A stretch of 64,000 nucleotides of DNA, from positions 1 to 64,000 of the forward strand of contig NZ_CP029426.2 in NCBI RefSeq assembly GCF_002266435.3, read 5' to 3'. The position numbers and the translations under genes were made by a program. The DNA comes from Bradyrhizobium amphicarpaeae. GTDB lineage: Bacteria > Pseudomonadota > Alphaproteobacteria > Rhizobiales > Xanthobacteraceae. The notes beneath the pieces were generated by a model. It was not told where the DNA came from. It ran no database searches and worked only from the letters and a program-made list of their open reading frames with translations. Below, piece after piece: positions 38,365-47,526 of the stretch. The stretch's first letter is position 1; each line of letters opens with the position of its first letter.

Positions 38365-39045
38365 GTGCCCGTCGACCTCATCATCTTCGACTGCGACGGC
38401 GTGCTCGTGGACAGCGAGGTCATCTCCTGCCGCGCCCATGCGGATGTCCTGACGCGGCACGGTTATCCGATCACATCCGAGCAAGTGCTGGTCCGCTTCC
38501 TCGGCGTATCCGAGAGGGACGCGCGGCTGATGGTCGAACAGGAGATCGGTCGCAGCCTCCCGGGTGATCTGGAGCAGCAGATCAGCGCGGCCACGCTGCA
38601 ATTCTACGCCAGCGATCTGCAGCCGATCACCCATGTGGCTGCGGCGATCGGCGCAATCGATCTGCCCAAATGCGTCGCGTCGAGCGGCTCGCCGGAGAAG
38701 ATCACGCACGGCCTGACCTGCGCCGGGCTCTACGACCTGCTCGCTCCGCACATCTTTTCAGCGAGCCAGGTCGCACGCGGCAAGCCCGCGCCCGATCTGT
38801 TCCTGTTTGCCGCGACCCAGATGAAAGTCGCGCCGGAACGGTGCCTTGTGATCGAAGACAGCGTCCCCGGGGTGACCGGTGCGCACGCCGCCGGGATGAC
38901 CGTGCTGGGCTTTCACGGCGGCAGTCACTGCCCGCCGGGGCACGCCGAAAGGCTGCGCGCCGCCGGCGCCGGATCGACGTTCGACGACATGCGGCAGTTG
39001 CCGGAGTTGGTCCGGCGGGTCGCTTTGGACACTTTGGCGGGCTGA
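38365..39045 (+). CDS. HAD family hydrolase (phosphatase/phosphoglucomutase-like)
   Basis: The product has 226 residues in the haloacid dehalogenase superfamily, subfamily IA. Motif I is IIFDCDGVLVDSE (about 6-18) with the nucleophile Asp9, motif II is the Ser in CVASSGSP (about 111-118), the motif III Lys is in ARGKPAPD, and motif IV is VIEDSVPGV. The layout resembles YieH/6-phosphogluconate phosphatase-like enzymes, but the substrate is not predictable. It starts with GTG five bases after the fur stop, so it is probably cotranscribed. miaB follows after 135 bases. Confidence 0.88.
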   Translation: MPVDLIIFDCDGVLVDSEVISCRAHADVLTRHGYPITSEQVLVRFLGVSERDARLMVEQEIGRSLPGDLEQQISAATLQFYASDLQPITHVAAAIGAIDLPKCVASSGSPEKITHGLTCAGLYDLLAPHIFSASQVARGKPAPDLFLFAATQMKVAPERCLVIEDSVPGVTGAHAAGMTVLGFHGGSHCPPGHAERLRAAGAGSTFDDMRQLPELVRRVALDTLAG

Positions 39046-39180
39046 ATCCGACGCCAAACCTCGCGATTCCGCACTTGGCGGCTGCTTGGCGCCCCGAACG
39101 AGCCTCCCGCCCCCATTGGCTGGATTTTCGTTCCTCCAACCTATATCTGAGGGCCGTCCTCCACCACAATTCCGGGTTCC

Positions 39181-40575
39181 ATGACGCCGCCGCGCAAGCT
39201 GCACATCAAATCATATGGCTGCCAGATGAACGTCTACGATGCCCAGCGCATGGTGGATACACTGGCTCCGGAAGGATTCGTGGAGACGGCAAACGCCGAG
39301 GACGCCGACCTCGTCATCCTCAACACCTGCCATATCCGCGAGAAGGCCTCCGAAAAGGTCTATTCCGAGCTCGGACGGCTGCGCGTCGCCAAGGACGAGG
39401 CCGCCCGCGCAGGGCGGGCGATGCAGATCGCGGTCGCGGGCTGCGTCGCGCAGGCCGAAGGTGGGGAGATCACGCGCCGCGCGCCTGTGGTCGACATCGT
39501 TGTCGGCCCGCAGAGCTATCATCACCTTCCTGAGCTTTTGAAGCGTGCGCGCGACGAAGGCCGCGCGATCGAGACCGAGTTTCCGGCCCAGGACAAATTC
39601 GGCTTTCTCGCCCAACCCAAGCCCGACGCGATCCGCGCGCGCGGCATTTCCGCTTTCGTCACAGTGCAGGAAGGTTGCGACAAGTTCTGCACCTTCTGCG
39701 TCGTGCCCTATACGCGCGGCGCCGAAGTCTCGCGCCCCGTGGCGAAGATCGTCGACGACGTGAAGCGGCTGGCCGACAACGGCGTCCGCGAGCTCACGCT
39801 GATCGGGCAGAACGTCAACGCCTATCACGGCGACGGACCGGACGGAAAAACCTGGCCGCTCGGCCGGCTGCTCGAGCATCTGGCGGCAATTCCCGGCATC
39901 GCGCGGCTGCGCTACTCGACCAGCCACCCCCGCGACGTCGACGACAGTCTGATTGCCGCCCATCGCGATCTCGGTGCCCTGATGCCGTTCGTGCACCTGC
40001 CGGTGCAGTCGGGCTCGGACCGGATTCTGGCGGCCATGAACCGGAAACATACCGCCGATGATTATCTCGATGTCATCGACCGTTTCCGGTCCGCGCGCCA
40101 AGACATTGCTTTTTCATCAGATTTCATCGTCGGCTTCCCCGGCGAGAGCGAGCAAGATTTTCTCGCCACCCTCGCGCTTGTCACGCAAATCGGCTACGCT
40201 GCGGCTTATTCGTTCAAATACTCCGCCCGGCCGGGAACGCCGGCCGCGGACATGCAGGAGACGGTGTCCCCCGCCGAGATGGACCAGCGATTGGAGCGGC
40301 TCCAGGAACTGATCGACAGCCAGCAATCGGCCTTCAACAAGGCCGCGATTGGCTCAACGGTCGACGTACTGTTCGAACGTCCGGCGCGCAAGCACGGCCA
40401 GATCGTCGGCCGCACCGCGTTCCTTCAGCCCGCCCATGTGATGGCCCCGCCCGACATCATCGGTCAGATCCTGCCGGTCAGGATCGACAGCCTCGAACGC
40501 TACAGCTTCCTCGGCGAGCTCGTGACCCCGCACGGCGCGCGCGAGCCCGTTTTATCGCAAGCCACTGGAGCCTGA
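39181..40575 (+). CDS. miaB: tRNA-2-methylthio-N6-dimethylallyladenosine synthase MiaB
   Basis: MiaB is a radical SAM methylthiotransferase that adds a methylthio group to i6A37 of tRNA. The product has 464 residues. The N-terminal UPF0004 domain binds the auxiliary cluster ([14 protein letters not shown] near 10-23, [14 protein letters not shown] near 49-62 and AGCVAQAEG). The radical SAM motif is [17 protein letters not shown] (about 163-179). A TRAM domain lies at the C-terminus (about 380-445). It pairs functionally with tsaB in anticodon-loop modification at position 37. phoH follows after four bases. Confidence 0.96.
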   Translation: MTPPRKLHIKSYGCQMNVYDAQRMVDTLAPEGFVETANAEDADLVILNTCHIREKASEKVYSELGRLRVAKDEAARAGRAMQIAVAGCVAQAEGGEITRRAPVVDIVVGPQSYHHLPELLKRARDEGRAIETEFPAQDKFGFLAQPKPDAIRARGISAFVTVQEGCDKFCTFCVVPYTRGAEVSRPVAKIVDDVKRLADNGVRELTLIGQNVNAYHGDGPDGKTWPLGRLLEHLAAIPGIARLRYSTSHPRDVDDSLIAAHRDLGALMPFVHLPVQSGSDRILAAMNRKHTADDYLDVIDRFRSARQDIAFSSDFIVGFPGESEQDFLATLALVTQIGYAAAYSFKYSARPGTPAADMQETVSPAEMDQRLERLQELIDSQQSAFNKAAIGSTVDVLFERPARKHGQIVGRTAFLQPAHVMAPPDIIGQILPVRIDSLERYSFLGELVTPHGAREPVLSQATGA

Positions 40576-40579
40576 ACCC

Positions 40580-41638
40580 TTGCCCAAAAGCGCATCGGAT
40601 TCGTCTTCGCTCGCTCCCAGCCGCAAATTCGACCGCGACATGCAGGTTCCGCCCGAGACCCAGGTCGTCATCGACTTCGACGACAACCGCGCCGCTTCCG
40701 CGCTGGTCGGCCCCTATGGCCAGCATCTGGCGCAGATCGAGCGGCGGCTCGGCGTCGTCGTCGATTCCAAAGGCAACCACATCACGATCGGCGGCACGCG
40801 CGACGGCTGCGATGCCGCGCGCCGCGTGCTGGAAACGCTCTACGCCCAGGCCGTGAAGGGGCAGGATCTCGACCAGGGCGAGGTCGAGGGCGCGATCCGC
40901 GCCGTGATCGCGCAAGGCTCGCTGTTCGAATTCGACGCCAAATCGGCCAAATCGGCGGCCTTCGACAGCATCAATCTGCGCAAGCGCCCGGTGCGCGCAC
41001 GCACCGCCGCGCAGGATTCCTACATCCGCGCGCTGAAGCGTCACGAGCTGGTGTTCGGCATCGGCCCGGCCGGTACCGGCAAGACCTGGCTCGCGGTCGC
41101 GCATGCCGCGCAACTGTTCGAGCGCAAGGAGGTCGACAAGATCATCCTGTCGCGTCCGGCGGTGGAGGCCGGCGAGCGGCTCGGCTTCTTGCCCGGCGAT
41201 CTCCGCGAGAAGGTCGATCCTTATCTGCGCCCGATCTACGACGCGCTCTACGACCTCATGGATGCGCGCATCGTCGAGCGCGCGCTCCAGACCGGCGAGA
41301 TCGAGATCGCGCCGCTCGCTTTCATGCGCGGCCGTACCCTCACCAACGCCGCCATCATCCTTGACGAAGCGCAGAACACCACGTCGATGCAGATGAAGAT
41401 GTTCCTGACGCGCCTCGGCGAGAACAGCCGCATGATCGTGACCGGCGACCCCTCGCAGATCGATCTGCCGAACGGCCAGACTTCGGGCCTGGCCGAAGCG
41501 ACCCGCCTCCTGGGCGGTGTCGAGGGCATTGCCCAGGTTCATTTCAAAGCCGAGGACGTGATCCGCCACGAACTCGTGGCACGGATCGTCGCCGCCTACG
41601 AAGGCTCGCCGCAGCGGCCGGCCGCCGGCAAATCCTGA
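40580..41638 (+). CDS. phoH: PhoH family protein (PhoH-like ATPase)
   Basis: The product has 352 residues, with a KH-like N-terminal RNA-binding portion (about 25-100) and a PhoH ATPase domain (about 135-340). Walker A is GIGPAGTGKTWLAVAHA (about 158-174) and Walker B is in AAIILDEAQNTTSMQMKMFL split near residue 260. Family members are ATPases or helicases linked with RNA metabolism, and phoH-ybeY adjacency is widespread. The start is TTG 40580, four bases after the miaB stop. No nearer ATG gives a comparable N-terminus. Cytoplasmic. Confidence 0.92.
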   Translation: MPKSASDSSSLAPSRKFDRDMQVPPETQVVIDFDDNRAASALVGPYGQHLAQIERRLGVVVDSKGNHITIGGTRDGCDAARRVLETLYAQAVKGQDLDQGEVEGAIRAVIAQGSLFEFDAKSAKSAAFDSINLRKRPVRARTAAQDSYIRALKRHELVFGIGPAGTGKTWLAVAHAAQLFERKEVDKIILSRPAVEAGERLGFLPGDLREKVDPYLRPIYDALYDLMDARIVERALQTGEIEIAPLAFMRGRTLTNAAIILDEAQNTTSMQMKMFLTRLGENSRMIVTGDPSQIDLPNGQTSGLAEATRLLGGVEGIAQVHFKAEDVIRHELVARIVAAYEGSPQRPAAGKS

Positions 41639-41699
41639 CGAGGTAACAGCCGGACCCAGAGGGCGCGGACACGGCGCCTCATCGTTCCGAACAAAGACA

Positions 41700-42209
41700 A
41701 TGTCGCAACCGAATCTTCCCATGACCGAGGTCCTCGTCGTCGCCGATTGCTGGCAACGCGAACCCGATTCCGAAGCCGTGATCCAGCGCGCGGTTGCCGC
41801 CGCGGCTGAAAGTGTCGACGAAGACGTTGCCGACGCCGAAGTGGCGGTGATGCTGACCGATGATGCCGGCATCCGCACCCTCAACAGCAATTGGCGCGGC
41901 ATCGACAAGCCGACCAACGTGCTGTCGTTTCCAGCGCTCCAGCCGGAGAGCGAGTGGAAACCGGGCGATGCTCCGCGCATGCTCGGCGACATCGCGATCG
42001 CCTACGAGACCATGCGGCGCGAGGCGGACGAGGAACAAAAGCCGTTCGACCACCATCTGAGCCATCTCGCCGTGCACGGCTTCCTGCACCTGATCGGCTA
42101 CGACCACGAGAACGACGGCGACGCCGAGGAGATGGAAGCACTGGAGACGCAGATCCTGGCTCACCTCGGAATTCCCGATCCCTATGCAGACCGCGCAGGG
42201 ACGCACTGA
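41700..42209 (+). CDS. ybeY: Endoribonuclease YbeY
   Basis: YbeY is a zinc endoribonuclease for 16S rRNA 3' maturation and ribosome quality control. The product has 169 residues. The metal motif is HLAVHGFLHLIGYDHEND (about 120-137), matching H-x3-H-x5-H, and the earlier LNSNWRGIDKPTNVLSFP (about 61-78) is the second family hallmark. ATG 41700 is used; ATG 41721 is a possible shorter start. It lies 61 bases after phoH and one base before corC, within the same cluster. Confidence 0.95.
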   Translation: MSQPNLPMTEVLVVADCWQREPDSEAVIQRAVAAAAESVDEDVADAEVAVMLTDDAGIRTLNSNWRGIDKPTNVLSFPALQPESEWKPGDAPRMLGDIAIAYETMRREADEEQKPFDHHLSHLAVHGFLHLIGYDHENDGDAEEMEALETQILAHLGIPDPYADRAGTH

Positions 42210-42210
42210 G

Positions 42211-43329
42211 ATGCCGGACTCCGACCCGATCCACGACAACCCGCGCCATTCGGCCAATTTGCCGGTCGTGGTGACCCAGGGCGAGGTGATGCGCCCGACC
42301 GCCGATGGCTGGCTGCTGCGTGCCATTCGCACGCTGTTCGGCTGGAAGGCGGGATCGGTGCGCGACGACCTCCAGGTCGTGCTCGATGCGACGACGCCCG
42401 ACGACACCGGCTTCTCGGCGGTCGAGCGCACCATGCTGCGCAACATCCTTGGCCTGCACGAGCGCCGCATCGCCGACGTCATGGTGCATCGCGCCGACGT
42501 CGTCGCGGTCAAACGCGACATCCCGCTCGGCGAGCTGATGGACCGCTTCGAGGGCGCCGGCCATTCGCGCCTCGTGGTCTTCAACGAGACGCTCGACGAT
42601 CCCGTCGGCATCGTCCACATCCGCGACCTGCTCGCTTTCATGACCTCGCGTGCCCGCGTCTCGGAAGCGACCAAGACCAAGCGCAAGAAGCCGCTGCCGG
42701 CCGGGCTCGACCTCCGCGCCGTCGATCTTGCGATGCCGCTCGAGGATGCGCGCATCATTCGCAAGTTGCTCTACGTGCCGCCGTCGATGCGGGCGATCGA
42801 CCTGCTGGCGCAGATGCAGGCCACGCGCATCCACCTGGCGCTGGTGGTCGACGAATATGGCGGCAGCGACGGGCTGGTCTCGCTCGAGGACATTGTCGAG
42901 CAGATCGTCGGCGAGATCGACGACGAACACGACAGCGACGAGCCGCCCTCGATCGTGCGCCTGCCCGACAATGCCTTCATCGCCGACGCCCGCGCCAGCC
43001 TCGACGACGTTCGCACGGTGATCGGCGAGGATTTCGTCACCGGCGAGGCCGGCGAGGAAGTGGAGACGCTCGGCGGCTATCTCGTCAGCTTCGTCGGGCG
43101 CCTGCCGGTGCGCGGCGAGGTGATCTCGGGTCCCGGCAATTACGAGATCGAGGTGCTCGATGCGGATCCGCGACGCGTCAAGCGGCTGCGCATCTCCACG
43201 CGGAAGGAGCGCCCCGCGCCGCGCACTCAGCGCGAGACCCGGCGCCGCGAGGCTGCGCCGGACAGCGCTCAATCGCCGGCCAATGACACGCCCACCCCGC
43301 CGCCGAGCGACGGGACCGGCCAGCAGTGA
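42211..43329 (+). CDS. corC: CorC/HlyC-type CBS-domain protein
   Basis: The product has 372 residues. It contains a tandem CBS pair (about 85-235, with MVHRADVVAVKRDIPLGELM and VVDEYGGSDGLVSLEDIVEQ split in the second) and a C-terminal CorC_HlyC transporter-associated domain (about 240-335). There is no membrane domain. Proteins of this type are linked with magnesium or cobalt efflux or with ion-transporter regulation; haemolysin is a historical name. ATG 42211, one base after the ybeY stop, is preferred; an earlier in-frame ATG at 42184 overlaps ybeY. The tail from about 325 is rich in Arg and Pro. The stop overlaps the lnt start (GTGA). Confidence 0.9.
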   Translation: MPDSDPIHDNPRHSANLPVVVTQGEVMRPTADGWLLRAIRTLFGWKAGSVRDDLQVVLDATTPDDTGFSAVERTMLRNILGLHERRIADVMVHRADVVAVKRDIPLGELMDRFEGAGHSRLVVFNETLDDPVGIVHIRDLLAFMTSRARVSEATKTKRKKPLPAGLDLRAVDLAMPLEDARIIRKLLYVPPSMRAIDLLAQMQATRIHLALVVDEYGGSDGLVSLEDIVEQIVGEIDDEHDSDEPPSIVRLPDNAFIADARASLDDVRTVIGEDFVTGEAGEEVETLGGYLVSFVGRLPVRGEVISGPGNYEIEVLDADPRRVKRLRISTRKERPAPRTQRETRRREAAPDSAQSPANDTPTPPPSDGTGQQ

Positions 43330-44939
43330 GCCCGTTCCAGCGACTTCGGCAAATTGCGCTTGCCATCATCCTCGCCTGGGGATGGAAGCGCGCAATCATC
43401 GCCATGGCGTGCGGAGCGCTGTCGGTGCTGGCGCTGGCGCCGTTCAACCTGTTCCCGGTGCTGTTCATCACCTTCCCGGTGCTGGTCTGGCTGATCGACG
43501 GCGCCGGCGCCGGACGCTATGGCGGCGTCCCCGCCGCAGCGCTGACCGGCTACTGGTTCGGGCTCGGCTATTTCGTCCCCGGCCTCTACTGGATCGGCTA
43601 CGCCTTCTTCGTCGATGCGGACGTGTTCGCCTGGCTGACACCGTTCGCCGTGCTCGGCCTGCCGGCTTATCTGTCGATCTTCACCGCGATGGGCTTTGCG
43701 CTTGCCCGCCTGCTCTGGACCAAGAATGCCACACGCGTGCTCGCGCTCGCCGCGAGCCTCACGGTCAGCGAATGGCTGCGCGGCCACGCGCTGACCGGGT
43801 TTCCCTGGAACGCGTTCGGCTACGCGTTGTCCGAGCCGTTGCCGCTGGCGCAGACCGCCTCGCTGGTCGGTCTGTGGGGGATGACGTTCCTGACGGTTGC
43901 GATCTTCGCCAGCCCCGCGACGCTGATCGACCGCACGCCCGATCGCCGCCTGGCGTGGCGCGTGCCGGCGGCGGCAATTGCGCTCCTGCTTGTCATGAGC
44001 ATTTTCGGCGCGATCCGCCTGTCGCTGCATCCAACCACGATGGTCTCAGGCGCCAAGCTGCGCCTGATGCAACCGAACCTGCAGCAGGACGCCAAATTCA
44101 ACTACGCCGCCAAATCGGAGGTGATGAAAAAATACCTGGCGCTGTCGGACCGCGCCTCCGGCCCGCAATCGACGGGCGTGCGCGATGCCACCATCCTGAT
44201 CTGGCCGGAATCCGCCTTTCCGTTCTTCCTGACCCGCGAAGCCGACGCGATGGCGCAAATCGCCGATCTTCTGCCTCAGGGCACGGTGCTGATCACGGGT
44301 TCGGTCCGCGCGCCCGACCTGCCGCGCGGCACGCCGATCACGCGTGCCTATAATTCGATCTATGTCATCGATCACGACGGCAGCGTGCTCGCAGTGTACG
44401 ACAAGTTGCATTTGGTGCCGTTCGGAGAATTTCTTCCCTACCAGGCGTTGATGGAGAAGCTCGGTTTCGAGCAACTGACGCGCATGCGCGGCGGCTTCAT
44501 TCCCGGCACGGTGCGGCACGCGCTGCAGGTGCCCGGTGCGCCGCCCGCGCTGCCGCTGATCTGTTACGAGGCAATCTTTCCCGGCGAAGTGGCTGGACGC
44601 AACGAACGTCCGGGCTGGATCGTGAACCTCACCAATGACGGCTGGTTCGGCATTTCGACCGGTCCCTATCAGCATCTGGAGCAGTCGCGGATGCGCGCCG
44701 TCGAACTCGGATTGCCGCTCGTCCGCTCCGCCAATACGGGTGTCTCTGCGGTGATCGATCCCGTGGGCCGCACCGTCGCCAGCCTCGGTCTCGGAATCGA
44801 AGGCATTTTGGATGCAAGTCTGCCTGCCGCGATCTCACCGACCGTCTATGCGCGGGTGGGCGATGTACCGGCCGCCATGCTCGTCGCGCTGGCCGTGTTT
44901 CTGGCCGTCCGCCGACGCGCCGGCGAGCGAAAGGCCTGA
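43326..44939 (+). CDS. lnt: Apolipoprotein N-acyltransferase
   Basis: Lnt adds the third acyl chain to lipoproteins at the periplasmic face of the inner membrane. The product has 537 residues with about seven hydrophobic segments (N-terminal half, plus one at the C-terminus) and a nitrilase-like domain (about 235-500). The catalytic triad positions are visible: Glu in ILIWPESAFPFF, Lys in YDKLHLVPFGEFLPY, and Cys in LICYEAIFPGE. The start is GTG 43326, overlapping the corC stop. It is the last gene of the tsaB-lnt cluster; the 222-base gap that follows is AT-richer and probably begins a new transcript. Confidence 0.95.
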   Translation: MSPFQRLRQIALAIILAWGWKRAIIAMACGALSVLALAPFNLFPVLFITFPVLVWLIDGAGAGRYGGVPAAALTGYWFGLGYFVPGLYWIGYAFFVDADVFAWLTPFAVLGLPAYLSIFTAMGFALARLLWTKNATRVLALAASLTVSEWLRGHALTGFPWNAFGYALSEPLPLAQTASLVGLWGMTFLTVAIFASPATLIDRTPDRRLAWRVPAAAIALLLVMSIFGAIRLSLHPTTMVSGAKLRLMQPNLQQDAKFNYAAKSEVMKKYLALSDRASGPQSTGVRDATILIWPESAFPFFLTREADAMAQIADLLPQGTVLITGSVRAPDLPRGTPITRAYNSIYVIDHDGSVLAVYDKLHLVPFGEFLPYQALMEKLGFEQLTRMRGGFIPGTVRHALQVPGAPPALPLICYEAIFPGEVAGRNERPGWIVNLTNDGWFGISTGPYQHLEQSRMRAVELGLPLVRSANTGVSAVIDPVGRTVASLGLGIEGILDASLPAAISPTVYARVGDVPAAMLVALAVFLAVRRRAGERKA

Positions 44940-45161
44940 TCGCGCCGTCGCCGTGGAGGCGGCCGGAAGCTTTTGACAACCGTAGTCCCACAGTTGACAG
45001 ACTGCACGCGGGCTCCTCATTCTGCACCGGCTGCAAAAGACAGTGGTGCATTGCTAAATTTCTCCGCAATGTTTTCCAATAACAGGGTTTGATTTGACGT
45101 TGCTTGCACCTGAGGCATTCCAGTTGATTGCGCTGAGGGTGGTGTTTGGAGGGCTGAGGAA

Positions 45162-45575
45162 ATGTCGAAAGCGCCCAACCCTGTTGACAAATATGTCGGC
45201 AGTCGCGTGCGTATGCGCCGCATCATGTTGGGCATGAGCCAGGAAAAGCTCGGTGAAGCTTTGGGCCTGACTTTCCAGCAAGTTCAGAAATACGAGAAGG
45301 GCACCAACCGGGTCGGCGCAAGCCGCATCCAGCAGATCGCCGAGATTCTCCAGGTGCCGGTGTCGTTCCTGTTCGAGGGCGGCCCGAGCGGCGTGGCGGG
45401 CCCGGATGGCTTCAGCGAAGGCGCCTCGCCCTCCTATGTGTCGGACTTTCTCGCGACCTCCGAGGGGCTTGCCTTGACCAAGGCATTCACGCGAATCACC
45501 GATTCGAAGATGCGCCGCTCGATCGTCGATCTCGTCGAGCAGATCGCGGCCCGCGAAGGCCCCGACAAGCGCTGA
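45162..45575 (+). CDS. XRE family transcriptional regulator
   Basis: The product has 137 residues. An XRE-type helix-turn-helix occupies about residues 12-70, with SQEKLGEALGLTFQQVQKYE at its centre and the typical following segment GTNRVGASRIQQIAEILQVPVSFLFEG. The C-terminal part (about 80-137) ends in a helical segment that may mediate dimerisation. Proteins of this type are common in alphaproteobacteria after lnt; target genes are unknown. The ribosome site GAGGAA precedes ATG 45162. The AT-richer upstream region has a weak promoter-like TTGACA at 44994-44999. Confidence 0.88.
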   Translation: MSKAPNPVDKYVGSRVRMRRIMLGMSQEKLGEALGLTFQQVQKYEKGTNRVGASRIQQIAEILQVPVSFLFEGGPSGVAGPDGFSEGASPSYVSDFLATSEGLALTKAFTRITDSKMRRSIVDLVEQIAAREGPDKR

Positions 45576-45691
45576 CGCACGATCTCAATGGCGATTTGAG
45601 ACCGCGTCAAATCTGGCCTATGTCGTCATTTCCGGCCGCGCTTTGATGCGTGTCCACTCCGATGATGCGATTCAAGGGCACAGATGCGCGC

Positions 45692-46819
45692 ATGACCAGC
45701 TCCAATTGGTTCGATTCCCAAACTATTCTCGATGGCATCCGCCGCTGGGTGGCGATCGAGACGCCGACGGAAGCGCCTGAACAGGTCAACAGGCTGATGT
45801 CCGTGGTCGCGGAGCAATACCGCGATCTGCCCGTCACGCTCGAGCGCGTCGCCGGTGTCGAAGGCTGCGGCGACCATCTCATCGCGCGCACGAATTGGGG
45901 GCAGGACCGGCCGGGCATCCTGGTGCTGAGCCACCTCGATACCGTTCATCCCATGGGATTCATCGAGCGCCTGCCGTTCAAGGTCGAGGGTGACGTCGCG
46001 TTCGGTCCCGGCATCTACGACATGAAGGGCGGCGCCTACATCGCCCATCACGCGTTTCGCGCATTGTGTGCCACGGTGGATCGCTCGCCGCTCGGCATCA
46101 CGCATCTGTTCACCTCCGACGAGGAGATCGGCAGCCCCACCTCTCGCACACTCATCGAGGCGGAAGGGCGCAAGGCTAAATACGTGCTGGTGACGGAGCC
46201 GGCGCGCGACGGCGGCAAGATCGTCACCGGACGCAAAGGCGTCGGGCGCTTCAAGGTATCAATCAAGGGCGTGCCCGCGCATGCCGGCTCACGGCCGGAA
46301 GACGGACGCAGCGCCGTGCGCGAGCTCGGCAACGTCATCCTGGCTCTGGAAGGGATGAACGACCTCGCGCGCGGCGTCACCGTCAATGTCGGCGTGGTGC
46401 GTGGCGGCACACGCCCCAACGTCACCCCCGAAGAAGCCTATGCCGAAGTCGATCTGCGCGTGCTCAGCCTCAGGGACGCAGAGGAGTTCGTCGGCAAGAT
46501 CCTTGGGCTGACGTCGAAGACCGACGGCGTCACCGTCACCGTCACCGGTGGACTCAATCGTCCGCCCTACGAGAAGAGCAACGCAGGCGCCTCGCTCTAC
46601 GAGCACGCGAAGACGCTCGCCGGCGAGATCGGCTTCGAGCTGGTCGACACCCACACCGGCGGCGGCTCGGACGGCAATTTCACTGCGGCCCATACCGCGA
46701 CGCTCGACGGTCTCGGCGTCGACGGCAAGGGCGCGCACACCCATTATGAGCAACTCTACATCTCGTCGCTCGCGCCGCGCGCGCGGCTGCTCCATCGCCT
46801 GTACCAGACGCTGCGATGA
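45692..46819 (+). CDS. M20 family metallopeptidase (carboxypeptidase G2-like)
   Basis: The product has 375 residues in the M20 dizinc peptidase family, near glutamate carboxypeptidases. Metal and catalytic residues are visible: His-x-Asp in VLSHLDTVHP (about 77-86), Asp in GPGIYDMKGGAY (about 107-118), Glu-Glu in FTSDEEIGS, and a C-terminal His in KGAHTHYEQLY. No signal peptide, so a cytoplasmic role with a small acyl-amino acid or dipeptide is likely. ATG 45692 is selected; GTG 45650 and ATGs 45662 and 45665 are upstream alternatives. Its stop overlaps the trmB start by four bases. The specific substrate is unknown. Confidence 0.9.
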   Translation: MTSSNWFDSQTILDGIRRWVAIETPTEAPEQVNRLMSVVAEQYRDLPVTLERVAGVEGCGDHLIARTNWGQDRPGILVLSHLDTVHPMGFIERLPFKVEGDVAFGPGIYDMKGGAYIAHHAFRALCATVDRSPLGITHLFTSDEEIGSPTSRTLIEAEGRKAKYVLVTEPARDGGKIVTGRKGVGRFKVSIKGVPAHAGSRPEDGRSAVRELGNVILALEGMNDLARGVTVNVGVVRGGTRPNVTPEEAYAEVDLRVLSLRDAEEFVGKILGLTSKTDGVTVTVTGGLNRPPYEKSNAGASLYEHAKTLAGEIGFELVDTHTGGGSDGNFTAAHTATLDGLGVDGKGAHTHYEQLYISSLAPRARLLHRLYQTLR

Positions 46820-47526
46820 GCGAGCGCAAATCGGACCCCGATCGCGACGACAGCGAGCGCGCGTTCTTCGGGCGCCGCAAGGGTCACAAGCTCAGGCAGC
46901 ACCAGGTCGAGCTGATTGGTCATCTGCTGCCGCATCTGGCGCTCGACATCGACGGCGAGACGCCGGCGGATGCAAGCGAGATCTTCGACGCCGCCACTGA
47001 AGATGTGCGGCTCGAGATCGGCTTCGGCGGCGGCGAGCATCTCGCGGCCGAGGCCCGGAGCTTCGCCACGACAGGCTTCATCGGCTGCGAGCCCTATGTC
47101 AACGGCATGGCAAAGATCCTCGCGCAGATCGAAGTCGCCAACATCGGCAACATCCGCCTGTTTGCAGGCGATGCGGCCGAACTGCTGGCCTGGCTGCCCA
47201 AGGCATCGCTGTCGCGGATCGACCTGATCCATCCGGATCCCTGGCCGAAGCGGCGGCACTGGAAACGGCGCTTCGTCCAGGACAGGACGATCGCGGCGAT
47301 GGCGCGCGTGCTGAAGCCGAACGGCGAATTCCGCTTCGTCTGCGACATCGACGATTACTGCGCCTGGACGCTGTCGCATCTTGCGCATTCGCAGGACTTC
47401 GTCTGGCTTGCCGAGCGCGCCGACGATTTCAGGCAGCCATGGCCGGGCTACACCATGACGCGCTACGGCCGGAAGGCCGCGCGCGAAGGACGCAAGGCGG
47501 CTTACCTGCGGTTCAAACGGCTCTAG
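46816..47526 (+). CDS. trmB: tRNA (guanine-N7)-methyltransferase TrmB
   Basis: TrmB uses SAM to methylate N7 of G46 in tRNA. The product has 236 residues with a Rossmann-like methyltransferase fold: SAM-binding LEIGFGGGEHLAAEA (about 69-83), the acidic IGCEPYVNG, and the signature LIHPDPWPKRRHWKRR (about 137-152). The N-terminal basic part FFGRRKGHKLRQHQ is family-typical. The start overlaps the M20 peptidase stop. The stop codon TAG is embedded in CTAG shared with the stop of the convergent DUF2336 gene. Confidence 0.95.
   Translation: MSERKSDPDRDDSERAFFGRRKGHKLRQHQVELIGHLLPHLALDIDGETPADASEIFDAATEDVRLEIGFGGGEHLAAEARSFATTGFIGCEPYVNGMAKILAQIEVANIGNIRLFAGDAAELLAWLPKASLSRIDLIHPDPWPKRRHWKRRFVQDRTIAAMARVLKPNGEFRFVCDIDDYCAWTLSHLAHSQDFVWLAERADDFRQPWPGYTMTRYGRKAAREGRKAAYLRFKRL

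Noticed and set aside
45576..45691. A SAM-type riboswitch or metK remnant before the M20 peptidase gene
   Set aside because: No conserved pairing or metK-like peptide could be seen in the 116 bases.
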